Assembly: GCF_900105625.1 (NCBI RefSeq)
Contig: NZ_FNSD01000001.1
Location: 744,001-808,000, forward strand
Direction: 5' to 3'
DNA from: Terriglobus roseus
GTDB lineage: Bacteria > Acidobacteriota > Terriglobia > Terriglobales > Acidobacteriaceae
DNA length: 64,000 nucleotides
Part shown: positions 52,476 to 61,946 of the stretch, piece by piece
Layout of the letters: each line of letters begins with the position of its first letter
Numbering within the stretch: position 1 is the stretch's first letter
Program-made: the position numbers and the translations under genes
Notes under the pieces: model-generated
Database searches by the model: none
Seen by the model: the letters and a program-made list of their open reading frames with translations, nothing else
Told to the model about the DNA's origin: nothing

Positions 52476-53324
52476 ATGACGACGACCATCCGCAAAACGG
52501 CCTCCCCCGGAACGCAATATCTCCGCGCCTTCCTCGGTATGTTCCTTCGCGACCTGCATGTGCTGCGCCGCGAGATCTTTCCGTTCATCATCCGCATCGT
52601 GATGAACCCGCTGCTGTTCCTCTTTGTATTCACGTACATCATGCCGCACATGAGCAACGGCGCCGCGATGAACCCGACGCAGGGCATGGCGGCGAACGCC
52701 GGCGCCAACTTCTCGACGGTCCTGCTGCCAGGCCTGATGGCAGTGGCCATCATGTTCAGTGGCATTGCGGCGGTCGCACTGCCGCTGGCGGTCGACTTCG
52801 GCTCGACACGCGAGATCGATGACCGCGTCATGTGCCCTTTGCCGACGGCGATGGTGGCGATTGAGAAGATCATCTTCTCTGCCCTGCAGTCGATGATTGC
52901 CGCGGCTATCGTCTTTCCGCTTGCGTACTACATCCCATCCACCCCGGTGTACGCGCACGTCACCAGCTGGCCATTTCTGATCGCGGTGGTTGTCCTCGCA
53001 TCGCTGGTCGCGGGGGCACTGGGTCTGACCATCGGCACCAGCGTCAAGCCCGCACAGATCGGCCTGATCTTCGGCGTTGTCGTTATGCCCATCACCTTCC
53101 TGGGTTGCGTCTACTATCCGTGGAAGGCGCTGGGTGCGATCAAGTGGCTGCAGATGGGCGTGTTGATCAACCCCATCGTGTACATGAGCGAGGGCTTACG
53201 CGCTGCGTTGACCCCGACTCTTCCGCACATGCATCCCGCGCTGATTCTGCTGATGCTCACGTTCTTCCTGTGCCTGTTGACCTGGATCGGTACACGCGGA
53301 TTTCTGCGCAGAGTTATCGGATAG
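52476..53324 (+). CDS. ABC-2 type transporter permease (DrrB-like)
   Basis: A 282-residue permease with a cytoplasmic N-terminus and about six membrane segments. The family-typical AVALPLAVDFGSTREIDDRVMCPLPT segment is a span around residues 105-130. It pairs with the ATPase ahead of it. A 200-base gap separates the two; it contains a hairpin at 52342-52361 and an open frame ending in an ATGA overlap, which I do not trust as a gene. Confidence 0.9.
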   Translation: MTTTIRKTASPGTQYLRAFLGMFLRDLHVLRREIFPFIIRIVMNPLLFLFVFTYIMPHMSNGAAMNPTQGMAANAGANFSTVLLPGLMAVAIMFSGIAAVALPLAVDFGSTREIDDRVMCPLPTAMVAIEKIIFSALQSMIAAAIVFPLAYYIPSTPVYAHVTSWPFLIAVVVLASLVAGALGLTIGTSVKPAQIGLIFGVVVMPITFLGCVYYPWKALGAIKWLQMGVLINPIVYMSEGLRAALTPTLPHMHPALILLMLTFFLCLLTWIGTRGFLRRVIG

Positions 53325-53434
53325 CTGAGGACACTTCTTTCACGGGCCCCCGAGGAAAGAGTTGCCGATGACCGAGCCTGCACCGGAGCGACCACACTTC
53401 GAGATGCCGTGCGGGTTCCCGCTCCTGCGAGTTG

Positions 53435-55330
53435 TTACACCACATGATCCGCGAGCACCTGCGCAGCGCTCTGCACAATGCGCGGACCGCGGGGCACTCC
53501 GTCCCATGGGAAGTAGATGGAGAAGACCGTACCCGATGAGCGGTCATTCTCAAAGCGAGCGCGCCGGCTGCGCACCAGCGCACAGGCGTGGTGACGATCC
53601 AGGATCTCTTCGCTTGCCCACAGCCCCAGCCCCGTGCCGGAATGCTCCTTCGTGGTGAAGAACGGTTGAAAGATGCGCTCTCGAACGCTCTCGGACATGC
53701 CAACCCCGTTGTCGGCCACGGTGATGCGGACGCCGCGCCTGCCGTCGACCCATGCGAGTCGCGCGCGAAGATGCAGCGTGCCGCCATTGGGCATTGCGTC
53801 AATGGCGTTGCCAATCAGGTTGGCGAACAACTGTCTCAGCTCGCCTGCATAGCCAAAGAGGACGAGGTTGTCCGCGAAACGCAGGCGGACGTCGATCCTG
53901 GGCGATTGCATGCGCCCGTTGTGCAGTACCAGCACACTGCGCAAGATGTCCACGATGCGGACGTCTGCGGGGTGGCTCGGTTGGCGGTAGAAGCGTAGCG
54001 TCTGCTGCGTGATCTCGCCGACACGCGACAGTTCCTGCTGGGCCATGGCGGCGTACTCCTGCACCTGCGGCGAACTGGTTCCCCCGGAGCGGATGAGGTA
54101 CAGCAGATTGCTGACGGCCTCCAGCGGGTTGTTGATCTCGTGCGCGATCGACGCTGCCAGGCGACCTGCTGCGGCCTGTTTCTCGCTGCGGCGCATGGAC
54201 TCCTCCGCCTGCACACGTTGCGTCACCTCGCTGGCGATGACGCCAACCCAGCGGATGTCGTCGTTCACGGTGACCGGGAAGTAGCTGACCAGCCAGGTTC
54301 GCCTGGCCTCGTCACCCGGCAACACGCCGGAGAGCTGGTATTCGGCAATTGCCTCGCCTGTGGCGAAGACGCGCTGCACCAGGCGCTCCACTTCATCCGC
54401 AACGCGGGTCGAAGCGCCACGCGGGATCAGATCGCGAAAGCGTCGGCCGATGTGCTTTTCCATGGGAACGCCATGCATCGCGGCCAGGCGCTCGTTGATG
54501 CGCACGTACCGGAGCTGACGGTCGTAGAACGCAAATCCAATGGGAGCACCGCTCAGCATGGCGTCCAGCAGATTCAGCGTCTCCTGCGTGCCGCGGCGCT
54601 GCAGTGCGATCTCGTTCACCATGGCGTTGAAACTGGCTGTGAGTGCTCCCGCCTCATTGCGTGCGACGACCGGCAGCGGGAAGGGCGACAGGTCATTTGG
54701 ATCGTGCTGCACCTTCAATGTCGCCAGGCTCAGCTGCCGCAGCGGGCGAGTCATGGTTGGCGCCAGCATGTAGACCAGTAGCAGATTCCCGAACAGCGCA
54801 CACGCAGCGTAGATCAGCAGGCTCTGGAGTACGGTCACGGGTGTCCTTGTGACCAGCTGGTTGTCCTGCGTCATCCACACGATGCCACGCACGACGCCTG
54901 CGGTCACGACCGGCTGCACACCCTCGTCATCTCCATCGTCCTGCCGCATGCGGACGTAGTGTTCGTTGCGATTCAGCAGTGGCAGCAGTTTGCGTTCGTG
55001 AGGCGTCAGCTCTGACGGTATGTCCGTTCCGCTGATGCGCAGCGTGTTGCCCTGCGCGTCCGTGACGCGCGCACTCTTGATGGTTGTTGTCAGCTGGATG
55101 GCGCGAAAGACGTGATCGAGCAGATCCGTATCGTTGTCCGTCAAAGGCTCCGCGAGCAGGCCGGCTATGATGCCTGTCTGGCTCTGGAGACGATTGCGGT
55201 CATGCGCCTTACCGTCACGGAACTGCTGCCGCACGCTGAAGAACAGGAAGATACTGAAGACGAGCAACTGCACGATTACGGTGCCGCCAATCAACTGGCC
55301 CATAATGCTGCGTGGTGCGCTCAGTCTCAT
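53435..55330 (-). CDS. PAS-containing sensor histidine kinase
   Basis: A 631-residue kinase with two membrane segments (~9-31 and ~165-190) around a periplasmic sensor, then a HAMP-like region, a PAS domain (~265-380), an H-box IAHEINNPLEAVSN (His ~395) and a HATPase_c domain (NLIGNAIDAMPNG, DNGVGMSE, GTGLGL). All ATP-binding boxes are intact. No response regulator is adjacent. It converges with the exporter operon but does not obviously belong to it. Confidence 0.93.
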   Translation of the reverse strand: MRLSAPRSIMGQLIGGTVIVQLLVFSIFLFFSVRQQFRDGKAHDRNRLQSQTGIIAGLLAEPLTDNDTDLLDHVFRAIQLTTTIKSARVTDAQGNTLRISGTDIPSELTPHERKLLPLLNRNEHYVRMRQDDGDDEGVQPVVTAGVVRGIVWMTQDNQLVTRTPVTVLQSLLIYAACALFGNLLLVYMLAPTMTRPLRQLSLATLKVQHDPNDLSPFPLPVVARNEAGALTASFNAMVNEIALQRRGTQETLNLLDAMLSGAPIGFAFYDRQLRYVRINERLAAMHGVPMEKHIGRRFRDLIPRGASTRVADEVERLVQRVFATGEAIAEYQLSGVLPGDEARRTWLVSYFPVTVNDDIRWVGVIASEVTQRVQAEESMRRSEKQAAAGRLAASIAHEINNPLEAVSNLLYLIRSGGTSSPQVQEYAAMAQQELSRVGEITQQTLRFYRQPSHPADVRIVDILRSVLVLHNGRMQSPRIDVRLRFADNLVLFGYAGELRQLFANLIGNAIDAMPNGGTLHLRARLAWVDGRRGVRITVADNGVGMSESVRERIFQPFFTTKEHSGTGLGLWASEEILDRHHACALVRSRRARFENDRSSGTVFSIYFPWDGVPRGPRIVQSAAQVLADHVV

Positions 55331-55362
55331 CGATCCCCTGCTCTCGTCCGGACTTTACAGCC

Positions 55363-56388
55363 TTATACCGTCTGAAACTTCGCTTTCAGATCACGAGCGA
55401 TCAGCTCGCCGTGAAATCTGCCGTTTTCAATAAAGATCTCGTTGGTGCGTTCGCCCGCAACGACTACGCCCGCCATGTAGATGCCTTTCACGTTGGACTC
55501 CAGTGTCGCCGGGTCGCACTGCGGGCAGCGGTCGTTCTCCGGGTCCAGGTGAACGCCCATCCGCTCCAGGAAATCGAAGTCGGGATGGTAGCCCGTGAGT
55601 GCAAACACGAAATCGTTCGGAATGGTGCGCTCACCCTCAGGCGTGCTGAGCGTGACATTATCTTCCGTGATCAGCTTGACCGTCGACGAGAAGTGGGCCG
55701 TGACCTCGCCGTTCTTCACGCGATTGTTGATGTCCGGCAGGATCCAGTACTTCACATGCCGGTGCATGGCTTCCCCGCGATGGACCAGCGTCACCTTTGC
55801 GCCATGACGCCAAAGATCCAGCGCCGCAATGGCAGCCGAGTTCTTGCCACCGATCACCAGAACATTCAGGCCGTAGAACGGATGCGGTTCGTTGTAGTAG
55901 TGGTGGACTTTGCTCAGCCCCTCGCCCGGGATGCCAAGGTAGTTCGGCAGATCGTAGTAGCCGGTCGAGACAATCAGCTTCTTCGCCTGGAAGACCTGCA
56001 GGCGGCCGAAGCGATCGGTCGTATGCACGTTAAAGTTCCCATCCGTACCGCTTACGTGGCCGACCAGGTGATACTGCCGCACATCCAGCGCGAAGTGTTC
56101 GGCGACTTTGCGGTAGTACTCCAGTGCCTCGCTGCGTGTTGGCTTCTGGTTGGGGCTGCTGAACGGCATGTTGCCGATCTCAAGCAGCTCCGGCGTGGTG
56201 AAGAAGGTCATGTGTGCCGGGTAGTGGAAGAGGCTGTTGCACAGGCACCCCTTGTCCACCAGCACCACGCTCAGGCCGGCGTTTTGCGCATCAATGGCGC
56301 ATGCCAGTCCCGTAGGCCCGGCTCCGATTACCAATACATCGAACGCAACGGACTCCTGGGTGGAGAATTCTTCAGCAATAGGTCCCAT
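55363..56388 (-). CDS. YpdA-family FAD/NAD(P) disulfide reductase
   Basis: A 341-residue flavoprotein of the YpdA/bacillithiol-disulfide reductase type. The FAD dinucleotide motif VIGAGPTGLAC is near residue 20, followed by the family block GCLCNSLFHYPAHMTFFTTPELLEIG. A second NAD(P) motif is VIGGKNSAA. It does not have the CxxC active site of thioredoxin reductases. Family knowledge suggests reduction of bacillithiolated or similar thiol disulfides. It is divergent from a nitroreductase gene and near trxA. Confidence 0.9.
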   Translation of the reverse strand: MGPIAEEFSTQESVAFDVLVIGAGPTGLACAIDAQNAGLSVVLVDKGCLCNSLFHYPAHMTFFTTPELLEIGNMPFSSPNQKPTRSEALEYYRKVAEHFALDVRQYHLVGHVSGTDGNFNVHTTDRFGRLQVFQAKKLIVSTGYYDLPNYLGIPGEGLSKVHHYYNEPHPFYGLNVLVIGGKNSAAIAALDLWRHGAKVTLVHRGEAMHRHVKYWILPDINNRVKNGEVTAHFSSTVKLITEDNVTLSTPEGERTIPNDFVFALTGYHPDFDFLERMGVHLDPENDRCPQCDPATLESNVKGIYMAGVVVAGERTNEIFIENGRFHGELIARDLKAKFQTV

Positions 56389-56420
56389 AACCCCTTATTG
56401 AAGCACGCACCACCATAAAA

Positions 56421-56448
56421 CATGATGTCTGGATTACGACATCTCATG
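56421..56448. promoter_or_regulatory. Candidate operator between YpdA-like and nitroreductase genes
   Basis: GATGTC (56424-56429) and GACATC (56438-56443) form an inverted repeat with an eight-base spacer inside an AT-richer 170-base divergent region. A shared redox-responsive regulator could bind here; this is inference. Confidence 0.35.
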
Positions 56449-56560
56449 ACCTTTTCCGCAGTGCCGATGTCGCGTCCCACCGATAGACCACTCCGACAGC
56501 ATCGTGTTCGCTCTAAGAGACATCTGAAAGCCCATATCCCTGAGGAGTCTCCACAGCCCA

Positions 56561-57175
56561 ATGTCCGACATCACCGCACTGGAACAAACGAAGCACGGCA
56601 CCGCCGATGCACCCGTCCTCGACCTGATCCTCAGCCGCTGGAGCCCGCGATCCTTCGCGGAGAAGCCCGTCTCCGACGCCGACCTTAAGACCATCTTTTC
56701 CGCCGCCGCATGGGCCGCGTCGAGTTACAACGAGCAGCCATGGCGCTTCCTGGTCGGCCGGAAGGGCGATGAAACCTACACCAAGATTTTCAACTCGCTG
56801 ATGCCGATGAACCAGGCCTGGGCGAAGTCCGCGCCAGTGCTCTACTGCTCGTTCGGTAAGAAGACTTTTAGCGCCAACGGTCAGCCCAACGGCTACGGCC
56901 TCCATGACACTGGCCAGGCCTCTGCGACAATCTCGCTCCAGGCTCAGGCTCTTGGCCTGCACACGCACGGCATGGGTGGCTTCGATAAAGAGACACTGCG
57001 CGCCTTCTTCGGCGTCCCGACAGATTTTGACGCGGGTGCCTGCTGGGCACTCGGCTATTTGGGTGATCCGGAGAATGTGCCTGAGAACTTCAAGACGGCA
57101 GAGCTTGCACCGCGCACCCGCAAAGCTCTGTCGGAGTTCGTCTTCAGCGACTGGGAAAAGCCCGCCGCGCTCTAG
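56561..57175 (+). CDS. Nitroreductase-family flavoprotein
   Basis: A 204-residue FMN-dependent reductase. The family blocks SRWSPRSFAEKPVSDADL, AAWAASSYNEQPWRF and ALGLHTHGMGGFDKE are in order and the FMN phosphate-binding Arg/Ser residues are present. It may reduce nitro compounds, quinones or flavins; physiological substrate unknown. The start at 56561 follows a strong GAGG-type site (CTGAGGAGTC). A terminator follows. Confidence 0.92.
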   Translation: MSDITALEQTKHGTADAPVLDLILSRWSPRSFAEKPVSDADLKTIFSAAAWAASSYNEQPWRFLVGRKGDETYTKIFNSLMPMNQAWAKSAPVLYCSFGKKTFSANGQPNGYGLHDTGQASATISLQAQALGLHTHGMGGFDKETLRAFFGVPTDFDAGACWALGYLGDPENVPENFKTAELAPRTRKALSEFVFSDWEKPAAL

Positions 57176-57189
57176 CAATGTGAACGCAG

Positions 57190-57217
57190 AAAGGCCCGGA
57201 GTCGCCTCCGGGCCTTT
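57190..57217. terminator. Bidirectional terminator
   Basis: AAAGGCCCGGAG (57190-57201) pairs perfectly with CTCCGGGCCTTT (57206-57217) around TCGC, between convergent nitroreductase and trxA genes. Confidence 0.85.
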
Positions 57218-57237
57218 GTCCTGCAACCTCTCGAAAT

Positions 57238-57570
57238 TTACGCCAGGACCTTGGTGATGGTCTTGTCGATGGTGTCCTTGGGGACGAAGCCGACAATCTG
57301 CTCGGCGACCTTGCCATCCTTGAAGAGCAGCAGGGCGGGAATACCACGGATGCCGTAGCGACCGGGTGTCGCGTTGTTGCGATCCACGTCCATCTTCATG
57401 ACCTTGATCTGGCCGTTGTACTCCGTGGCAACCTGGTCGACGACGGGAGCCAGCGCGCGGCAAGGTCCGCACCAAGTGGCCCAGAAGTCCACAAGAACGG
57501 GGGTCGCACTCTTCAACACCTGCTCTTCAAAATCTGCATCGTTTACTTCGGTTACAAACTGTCCTGCCAT
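57238..57570 (-). CDS. trxA: Thioredoxin
   Basis: A 110-residue cytoplasmic thioredoxin. The active site WCGPC is at residues 33-37, followed by the DVDRNN and cis-Pro GIPALLLF blocks. It reduces disulfides and needs a thioredoxin reductase, not in the window, or possibly a YpdA-like partner nearby. The ATG at 57570 has GAAGG eight bases upstream; the longer upstream frame is not used. Confidence 0.96.
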   Translation of the reverse strand: MAGQFVTEVNDADFEEQVLKSATPVLVDFWATWCGPCRALAPVVDQVATEYNGQIKVMKMDVDRNNATPGRYGIRGIPALLLFKDGKVAEQIVGFVPKDTIDKTITKVLA

Positions 57571-57747
57571 GGTGTCCGCCTTCTCTCGGGATTTCGCTTG
57601 ACCAGAACGCTGCGTTGTGTGCAGCCTTGCGATCATCCTCATCAATAGATGCAAGCCCGGAGAAAGAGTTTCATATCCGTCAAAGTGACGCCGTCCGGGC
57701 CTGCGGAATGACAACAGCGCTTGGCCGGTTACCGGTGTGCTGCGATC

Positions 57748-58479
57748 ATGGATGGTATGACTTCCACAGTATCTGCGCGCACCCTTTCCGACCAGCAATT
57801 TCTCGATGCCGTCCGCGCCGGCAGGCCCCGTACGGCCGTCTTTGACTTCGACGGGACGCTCTGGCCCGGGGATGCAGGGTCCGGATTTCTGCATTGGACC
57901 ATCGCCACCGGGCTGCTGCCAGAAGCCGCCACACGTCAGATCCTGGACCGACACGCCCTTTATCACCGCGGCGAGGTGGATGAAATCACCATCTGCGGCG
58001 AAATGACGTCGATCTACAGCGGACTCAGCGAAAAGGCCATCCGGGCCAGCGCCGCGCACTACTTCCGCGATCACGTGCGGCATCGCCTGTATCCCGTAAT
58101 GATGGCCCTGGTGCATGAACTGCAGGATGCCGGCGTGGAGGTCTGGGCGGTCTCGTCGACCAATAACTGGATGATCGAAGAGGGCGTACGGGAGTTGCGC
58201 ATTCCGGCTGAGCGCGTTCTGGCCGCTGCCGTTGCGGTGCAGGACGACCTTGTAACGGACACGATCGTCGACATTCCCAGCGATGAGGGCAAGGCCGCAG
58301 CCCTGCGCCGCGTGGGTCTGACGCACCCTGACGCAGTCTTCGGCAACAGCGTGCACGACTTCCACATGCTGGAGATGGCGCGCATGCCGTTTCCGGTCAA
58401 CCCGTCTCCTGCACTCGCAGCAAAGGCGGGTGAACTGGGCTGGCCGGTCTTCTATCCGAAGGAAACGGAAGTCCTTTAG
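57748..58479 (+). CDS. HAD-superfamily phosphatase (SerB-like)
   Basis: A 243-residue HAD hydrolase. Motif I is AVFDFDGTLWPGD (nucleophile and acid/base Asp), motif II is AVSSTNNW and motif III/IV runs through DEGKAAALRR to VFGNSVHDFHMLEMA. The cap is helical as in phosphoserine-phosphatase-type enzymes. The metal-binding Asp in motif IV is H-D-F here rather than D-D. Substrate unknown. ATGs at 57748 and 57757 are both possible; an upstream TTG is unlikely. Confidence 0.82.
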   Translation: MDGMTSTVSARTLSDQQFLDAVRAGRPRTAVFDFDGTLWPGDAGSGFLHWTIATGLLPEAATRQILDRHALYHRGEVDEITICGEMTSIYSGLSEKAIRASAAHYFRDHVRHRLYPVMMALVHELQDAGVEVWAVSSTNNWMIEEGVRELRIPAERVLAAAVAVQDDLVTDTIVDIPSDEGKAAALRRVGLTHPDAVFGNSVHDFHMLEMARMPFPVNPSPALAAKAGELGWPVFYPKETEVL

Positions 58480-58693
58480 AGCGTGCCTTTGCGGATGCGC
58501 GCAGCGGCTTGTTGTGCCGTGCAGGCCGCTGCTGCATCTACACTGCTGTGACAGTATCTGCGCGAAGTTCACGCAGTGAACTGCACTGTGACGGCTATGG
58601 GACGGCCAAGGGTTGAAGAAGAAACAGGCAATCCGAAGGCTTGACGCACGCCGAAACGGCGCTGCCGGCCCGCGCCCGCCTAAGGCGCTTCGG

Positions 58694-59104
58694 ATGGTCG
58701 TCGCCGCGCTGATCCTGCGGCCGGACGCGTCCGGCGGTGAGGAAGTCCTGATCTGCCAACGCAAGGCAGATCAGCCGATGGCGCTGAAGTGGGAATTTCC
58801 CGGCGGCAAAATCGAAGCGGGCGAAGGCCCGGAAGAGGCGCTGCATCGCGAACTGAATGAAGAACTCGGCATCTTTGCCGAGATCGGTCCGCCGCTGACG
58901 CGCATCCGCCACAACTATCGCAACGGCGGCGCGGTCGATCTGCAGTTCTTTACCGTCCGCAGCTACACCGGCGACCTGGAGAACCGCATCTTCCGCCAGA
59001 TCCTGTGGTCCGGCTTCGGCGCACTCCCGGAGTACGACTTCCTGGCAGCCGATCTGGGCCTGATTCGTGACCTTGCCGACGGTAAGTTGAAGGTCACGGC
59101 CTAG
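58694..59104 (+). CDS. mutT: MutT-like Nudix pyrophosphohydrolase
   Basis: A 136-residue Nudix enzyme. The Nudix box reads GGKIEAGEGPEEALHRELNEELGI as a span near residues 37-60 and is complete, with the REL-EE core. The WEFPGGKIEAG context is typical of MutT, which cleans 8-oxo-dGTP from the nucleotide pool. The ATG at 58694 has AAGG eight bases upstream and gives the usual length; a TTG at 58613 would add a basic tail of 27 residues with no good ribosome site. Confidence 0.88.
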   Translation: MVVAALILRPDASGGEEVLICQRKADQPMALKWEFPGGKIEAGEGPEEALHRELNEELGIFAEIGPPLTRIRHNYRNGGAVDLQFFTVRSYTGDLENRIFRQILWSGFGALPEYDFLAADLGLIRDLADGKLKVTA

Positions 59105-59226
59105 CCCCGAAGCGAAGGCAGGCCGCTCCGTCCATCACAAATTTCTAGCGCGGTCTAAGATGACGTTCGCAACGCGACAGCAGATATTCGTGTGAAGCGC
59201 AAACCCGAACCCTGCTATAAGTGCGC

Positions 59227-60555
59227 ATGCGCCGTCTGTTAACGATTCTCGTTCTCCTGCTGGCCTTCACTCCGCTCCACGCCGCCACCACGCCCGCGGA
59301 AAAGCTGGCGAACGACGCCGCGCAGCGCGAACTCGACAGTTCACCGCGCGACGGAAACATCCCGTCCTACAGTCTGTCCCCTGAAAACCTGGCGAAGGGC
59401 CGGCACCTGGAACACGTTGGCAACGTCATGCACTTTGGCGGAGCGCTGTGGGGCATTGCTTACCTGACACTCTTGCTCTTACTGGGTGTGGTGGGAATTG
59501 TCCAGCGAGAGGCGACTCGCCGCTTCCGCAACCGGTGGCTCCAGTGCTTCTACTTCCTGCTGCTTTTCGGCGCTATCACCACGGTGCTTGACCTTCCACT
59601 CGCCGTCTACGGCCACTGGCTGCGGCTGCACTATGGGCTTTCAGTCCAGGGTTGGGGAAGCTGGACTTTGGACCAGTTGAAGAGTTCCGCGATCGGCTGG
59701 CTTGTGGGTGGTCTGCTGATCATGCTGCTCTTCTTCATCATCCGTAAGCTGCCGCGGGGCTGGTGGTTCGCCTTCTGGCTCTGCTCCATCCCGATCATTC
59801 TGGCTGGCATCTTCGTCACGCCGTACATCATCGATCCCCTCTTCAATAAATTCGAGCCACTCTCGCAGTCGAATCCCGAGCTCGTCCAGCGGCTGGAACA
59901 GGTCGTGCATCGCGGCAACATGGACATCCCGCCCGAGCGCATGTTCCTGATGAAGGCATCGGCAAAAGTGACGACGCTGAATGCCTATGTCACCGGCTTC
60001 GGCTCGTCCAAGCGCGTGGTCGTTTGGGACACGTCCATCAGCAAGGGCACGCCGGATGAAATCATGTTCATCTTCGGGCATGAGAGTGGGCACTACGTTC
60101 TGAACCACATCGTGCAGGGCATCCTGTTTTCGACCGTGATCCTGCTGGTGTCGTTCTACCTTGGCTATCGCTTTGTTACCTGGGCGATCCGGCGCTTCGG
60201 TGCTTCCTGGGGCGTGACCTCCCAGACGGAGTGGGGCATGCTGCCCATTCTTCTGCTCGCCTTCTCCCTCTTCAGCCTGGCGCTCGAGCCCGTCACATCC
60301 ACCGCGACGCGCACGCACGAACATGACGCAGACGTGTACGGTCAGGAGGCAATTCACGGCTTGGTGACCAATCCGCAGGCGGTCGCACGCGATGCATTCC
60401 AAGTGCTTGGTGACACGAGCTTTGATGACCCGAATCCGTCCCAGTTCATCGAATTCTGGACATACTCACACCCGAGCATCGGCAGGCGCGCAGCATTTGC
60501 GGCGCATTACGATCCGTGGGCTGGCGGCTTCGAGCCGAAGTACTTCAAACGCTAG
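59227..60555 (+). CDS. M48-family membrane metalloprotease (Ste24-like)
   Basis: A 442-residue polytopic membrane protease. It starts with a signal-like segment and has several further hydrophobic segments. The zinc site is HESGH (~residue 285, HEXXH) with a third ligand in EHDADVYG (~365). It resembles CAAX-type Ste24 proteases; bacterial members process membrane proteins. The ATG at 59227 or the GTG at 59221 could start it; neither has a clear ribosome site. It appears monocistronic. Confidence 0.9.
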   Translation: MRRLLTILVLLLAFTPLHAATTPAEKLANDAAQRELDSSPRDGNIPSYSLSPENLAKGRHLEHVGNVMHFGGALWGIAYLTLLLLLGVVGIVQREATRRFRNRWLQCFYFLLLFGAITTVLDLPLAVYGHWLRLHYGLSVQGWGSWTLDQLKSSAIGWLVGGLLIMLLFFIIRKLPRGWWFAFWLCSIPIILAGIFVTPYIIDPLFNKFEPLSQSNPELVQRLEQVVHRGNMDIPPERMFLMKASAKVTTLNAYVTGFGSSKRVVVWDTSISKGTPDEIMFIFGHESGHYVLNHIVQGILFSTVILLVSFYLGYRFVTWAIRRFGASWGVTSQTEWGMLPILLLAFSLFSLALEPVTSTATRTHEHDADVYGQEAIHGLVTNPQAVARDAFQVLGDTSFDDPNPSQFIEFWTYSHPSIGRRAAFAAHYDPWAGGFEPKYFKR

Positions 60556-60695
60556 GAACGGGAGGGGGGCACACAAAATGGCGTCCCATTCTTTTGCCAG
60601 GCAAATGGTCCGTATCGCGAGGGAGATTGACCTGATTCACTCCCCGATGAATGTGTTTCGCGCCGCGCGAATTCCACGCTCGGTCTTCGCTAAAC

Positions 60696-61946
60696 CTATC
60701 CCCGCAACGACTGCCACACCAGCACCAGCGAAAGTCCCGTCACAATTGCCGCCGTTCCCCACGCGATGATGTTGAACCATAGCCGGTTGTGGAACTCGCC
60801 CATCAATTCCTTGTTGTTGATCAACCGCAGCATGAAGTACATGACAACTGGCAGCAGCAGACCGTTCAACACCTGCGACAGGATTGCCATGCTGACCAGT
60901 GGGAAGTTGGGGATGAGCACAACCGCCGCGCCCGCGACGATAAGGCCGGTATAGAGCCAGTAGAAGACCGGTGCCTGCTTCCACGTACGGTTCAGCCCGC
61001 TCTCAAATCCGAGGCCCTCACAGACGGTGTAGGCCGTCGACAGCGGCAGGATCGAAGCCGCGAACAGCGACGCGTTAAACAGCCCGGCTGCGAAGAGCAG
61101 GAAGGCATAGTCGCCCGCTATGGGACGGAGTGCTTCGGCCGCATCGGCTGGTACGTTGATCTGCCGGACACCGTGGACGAACAGCGTCGCAGCACAGACA
61201 ACGACGATGAACCAGGCAACGACATCGGTAAAGATCGATCCGATGATGACGTCGAGCCGTGTCGCTTTGTACTGCCGAACGGTCACGCCCTTTTCGACAA
61301 TCGAGGATTGCAGGTAGAACTGCATCCACGGCGTAATTGTGGTGCCGATGACGCCGATCGTCATATAGACGTAGTTGTGATCCTTCCACGCGGAGCGATT
61401 CGGCAGCTTGACCGTCTCAACCATCGCAGCATGCCAGTCAGGGCGGCCAAGTACGCCAGCAACGATGTACGCCAGATACACCACGGACGCAAAGAGGAAT
61501 ATCTTCTCTACGCTCTTGTAATCGCCCTTAACGACCATGACCCACACCAGCGCAGCGGCAGCCGGTACGGCGATGTACTTACTCACATGGAAGAGCTGCA
61601 TGGATCCAGCGATCCCAGTGAACTCCGCGATGACGTTGCCGAAGTTCACGATGACCAGCAGAAACATGATCACAGCAGTCATGCGCAGGCCGAACTCTTC
61701 ACGAATCAGATCGCTGAGGCCCTTGCCGGTCACAGCGCCCATGCGGGCACACATCTCCTGCACCACGATCAGCGCCAGCGTGATGGGAATCATCGTCCAC
61801 AACAGCGAGTAACCGTACTGCGCACCCGCCTGCGAATACGTCAGAATGCCGCCGGCATCATTGTCCACATTAGCCGTGATGAAGCCCGGCCCCAGCGCAG
61901 CCAGGAAGAAAAGTATCCTGACTTTCCAACTCTTAAACATCTTCAT
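60696..61946 (-). CDS. Nramp-related divalent metal transporter with altered metal site
   Basis: A 416-residue membrane protein with eleven or so hydrophobic segments and the LeuT-type layout of the Nramp family. The TM1 metal motif DPGN reads D30-A-G-G33, so Asn is replaced by Gly. The TM6 MPH-type motif reads TITPWMQ, so the soft-metal methionine is replaced by threonine. Such changes occur in Nramp-related magnesium transporters, so Mg2+ or another hard cation is plausible; this is inference. Its ATG overlaps the AKR stop as ATGA. Confidence 0.85.
   Translation of the reverse strand: MKMFKSWKVRILFFLAALGPGFITANVDNDAGGILTYSQAGAQYGYSLLWTMIPITLALIVVQEMCARMGAVTGKGLSDLIREEFGLRMTAVIMFLLVIVNFGNVIAEFTGIAGSMQLFHVSKYIAVPAAAALVWVMVVKGDYKSVEKIFLFASVVYLAYIVAGVLGRPDWHAAMVETVKLPNRSAWKDHNYVYMTIGVIGTTITPWMQFYLQSSIVEKGVTVRQYKATRLDVIIGSIFTDVVAWFIVVVCAATLFVHGVRQINVPADAAEALRPIAGDYAFLLFAAGLFNASLFAASILPLSTAYTVCEGLGFESGLNRTWKQAPVFYWLYTGLIVAGAAVVLIPNFPLVSMAILSQVLNGLLLPVVMYFMLRLINNKELMGEFHNRLWFNIIAWGTAAIVTGLSLVLVWQSLRG

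Noticed and set aside
52291-52479. 62-codon frame overlapping the permease start as ATGA
   Set aside because: The composition looks random, there is no family motif and no clear ribosome site; kept only as a finding about the spacer.
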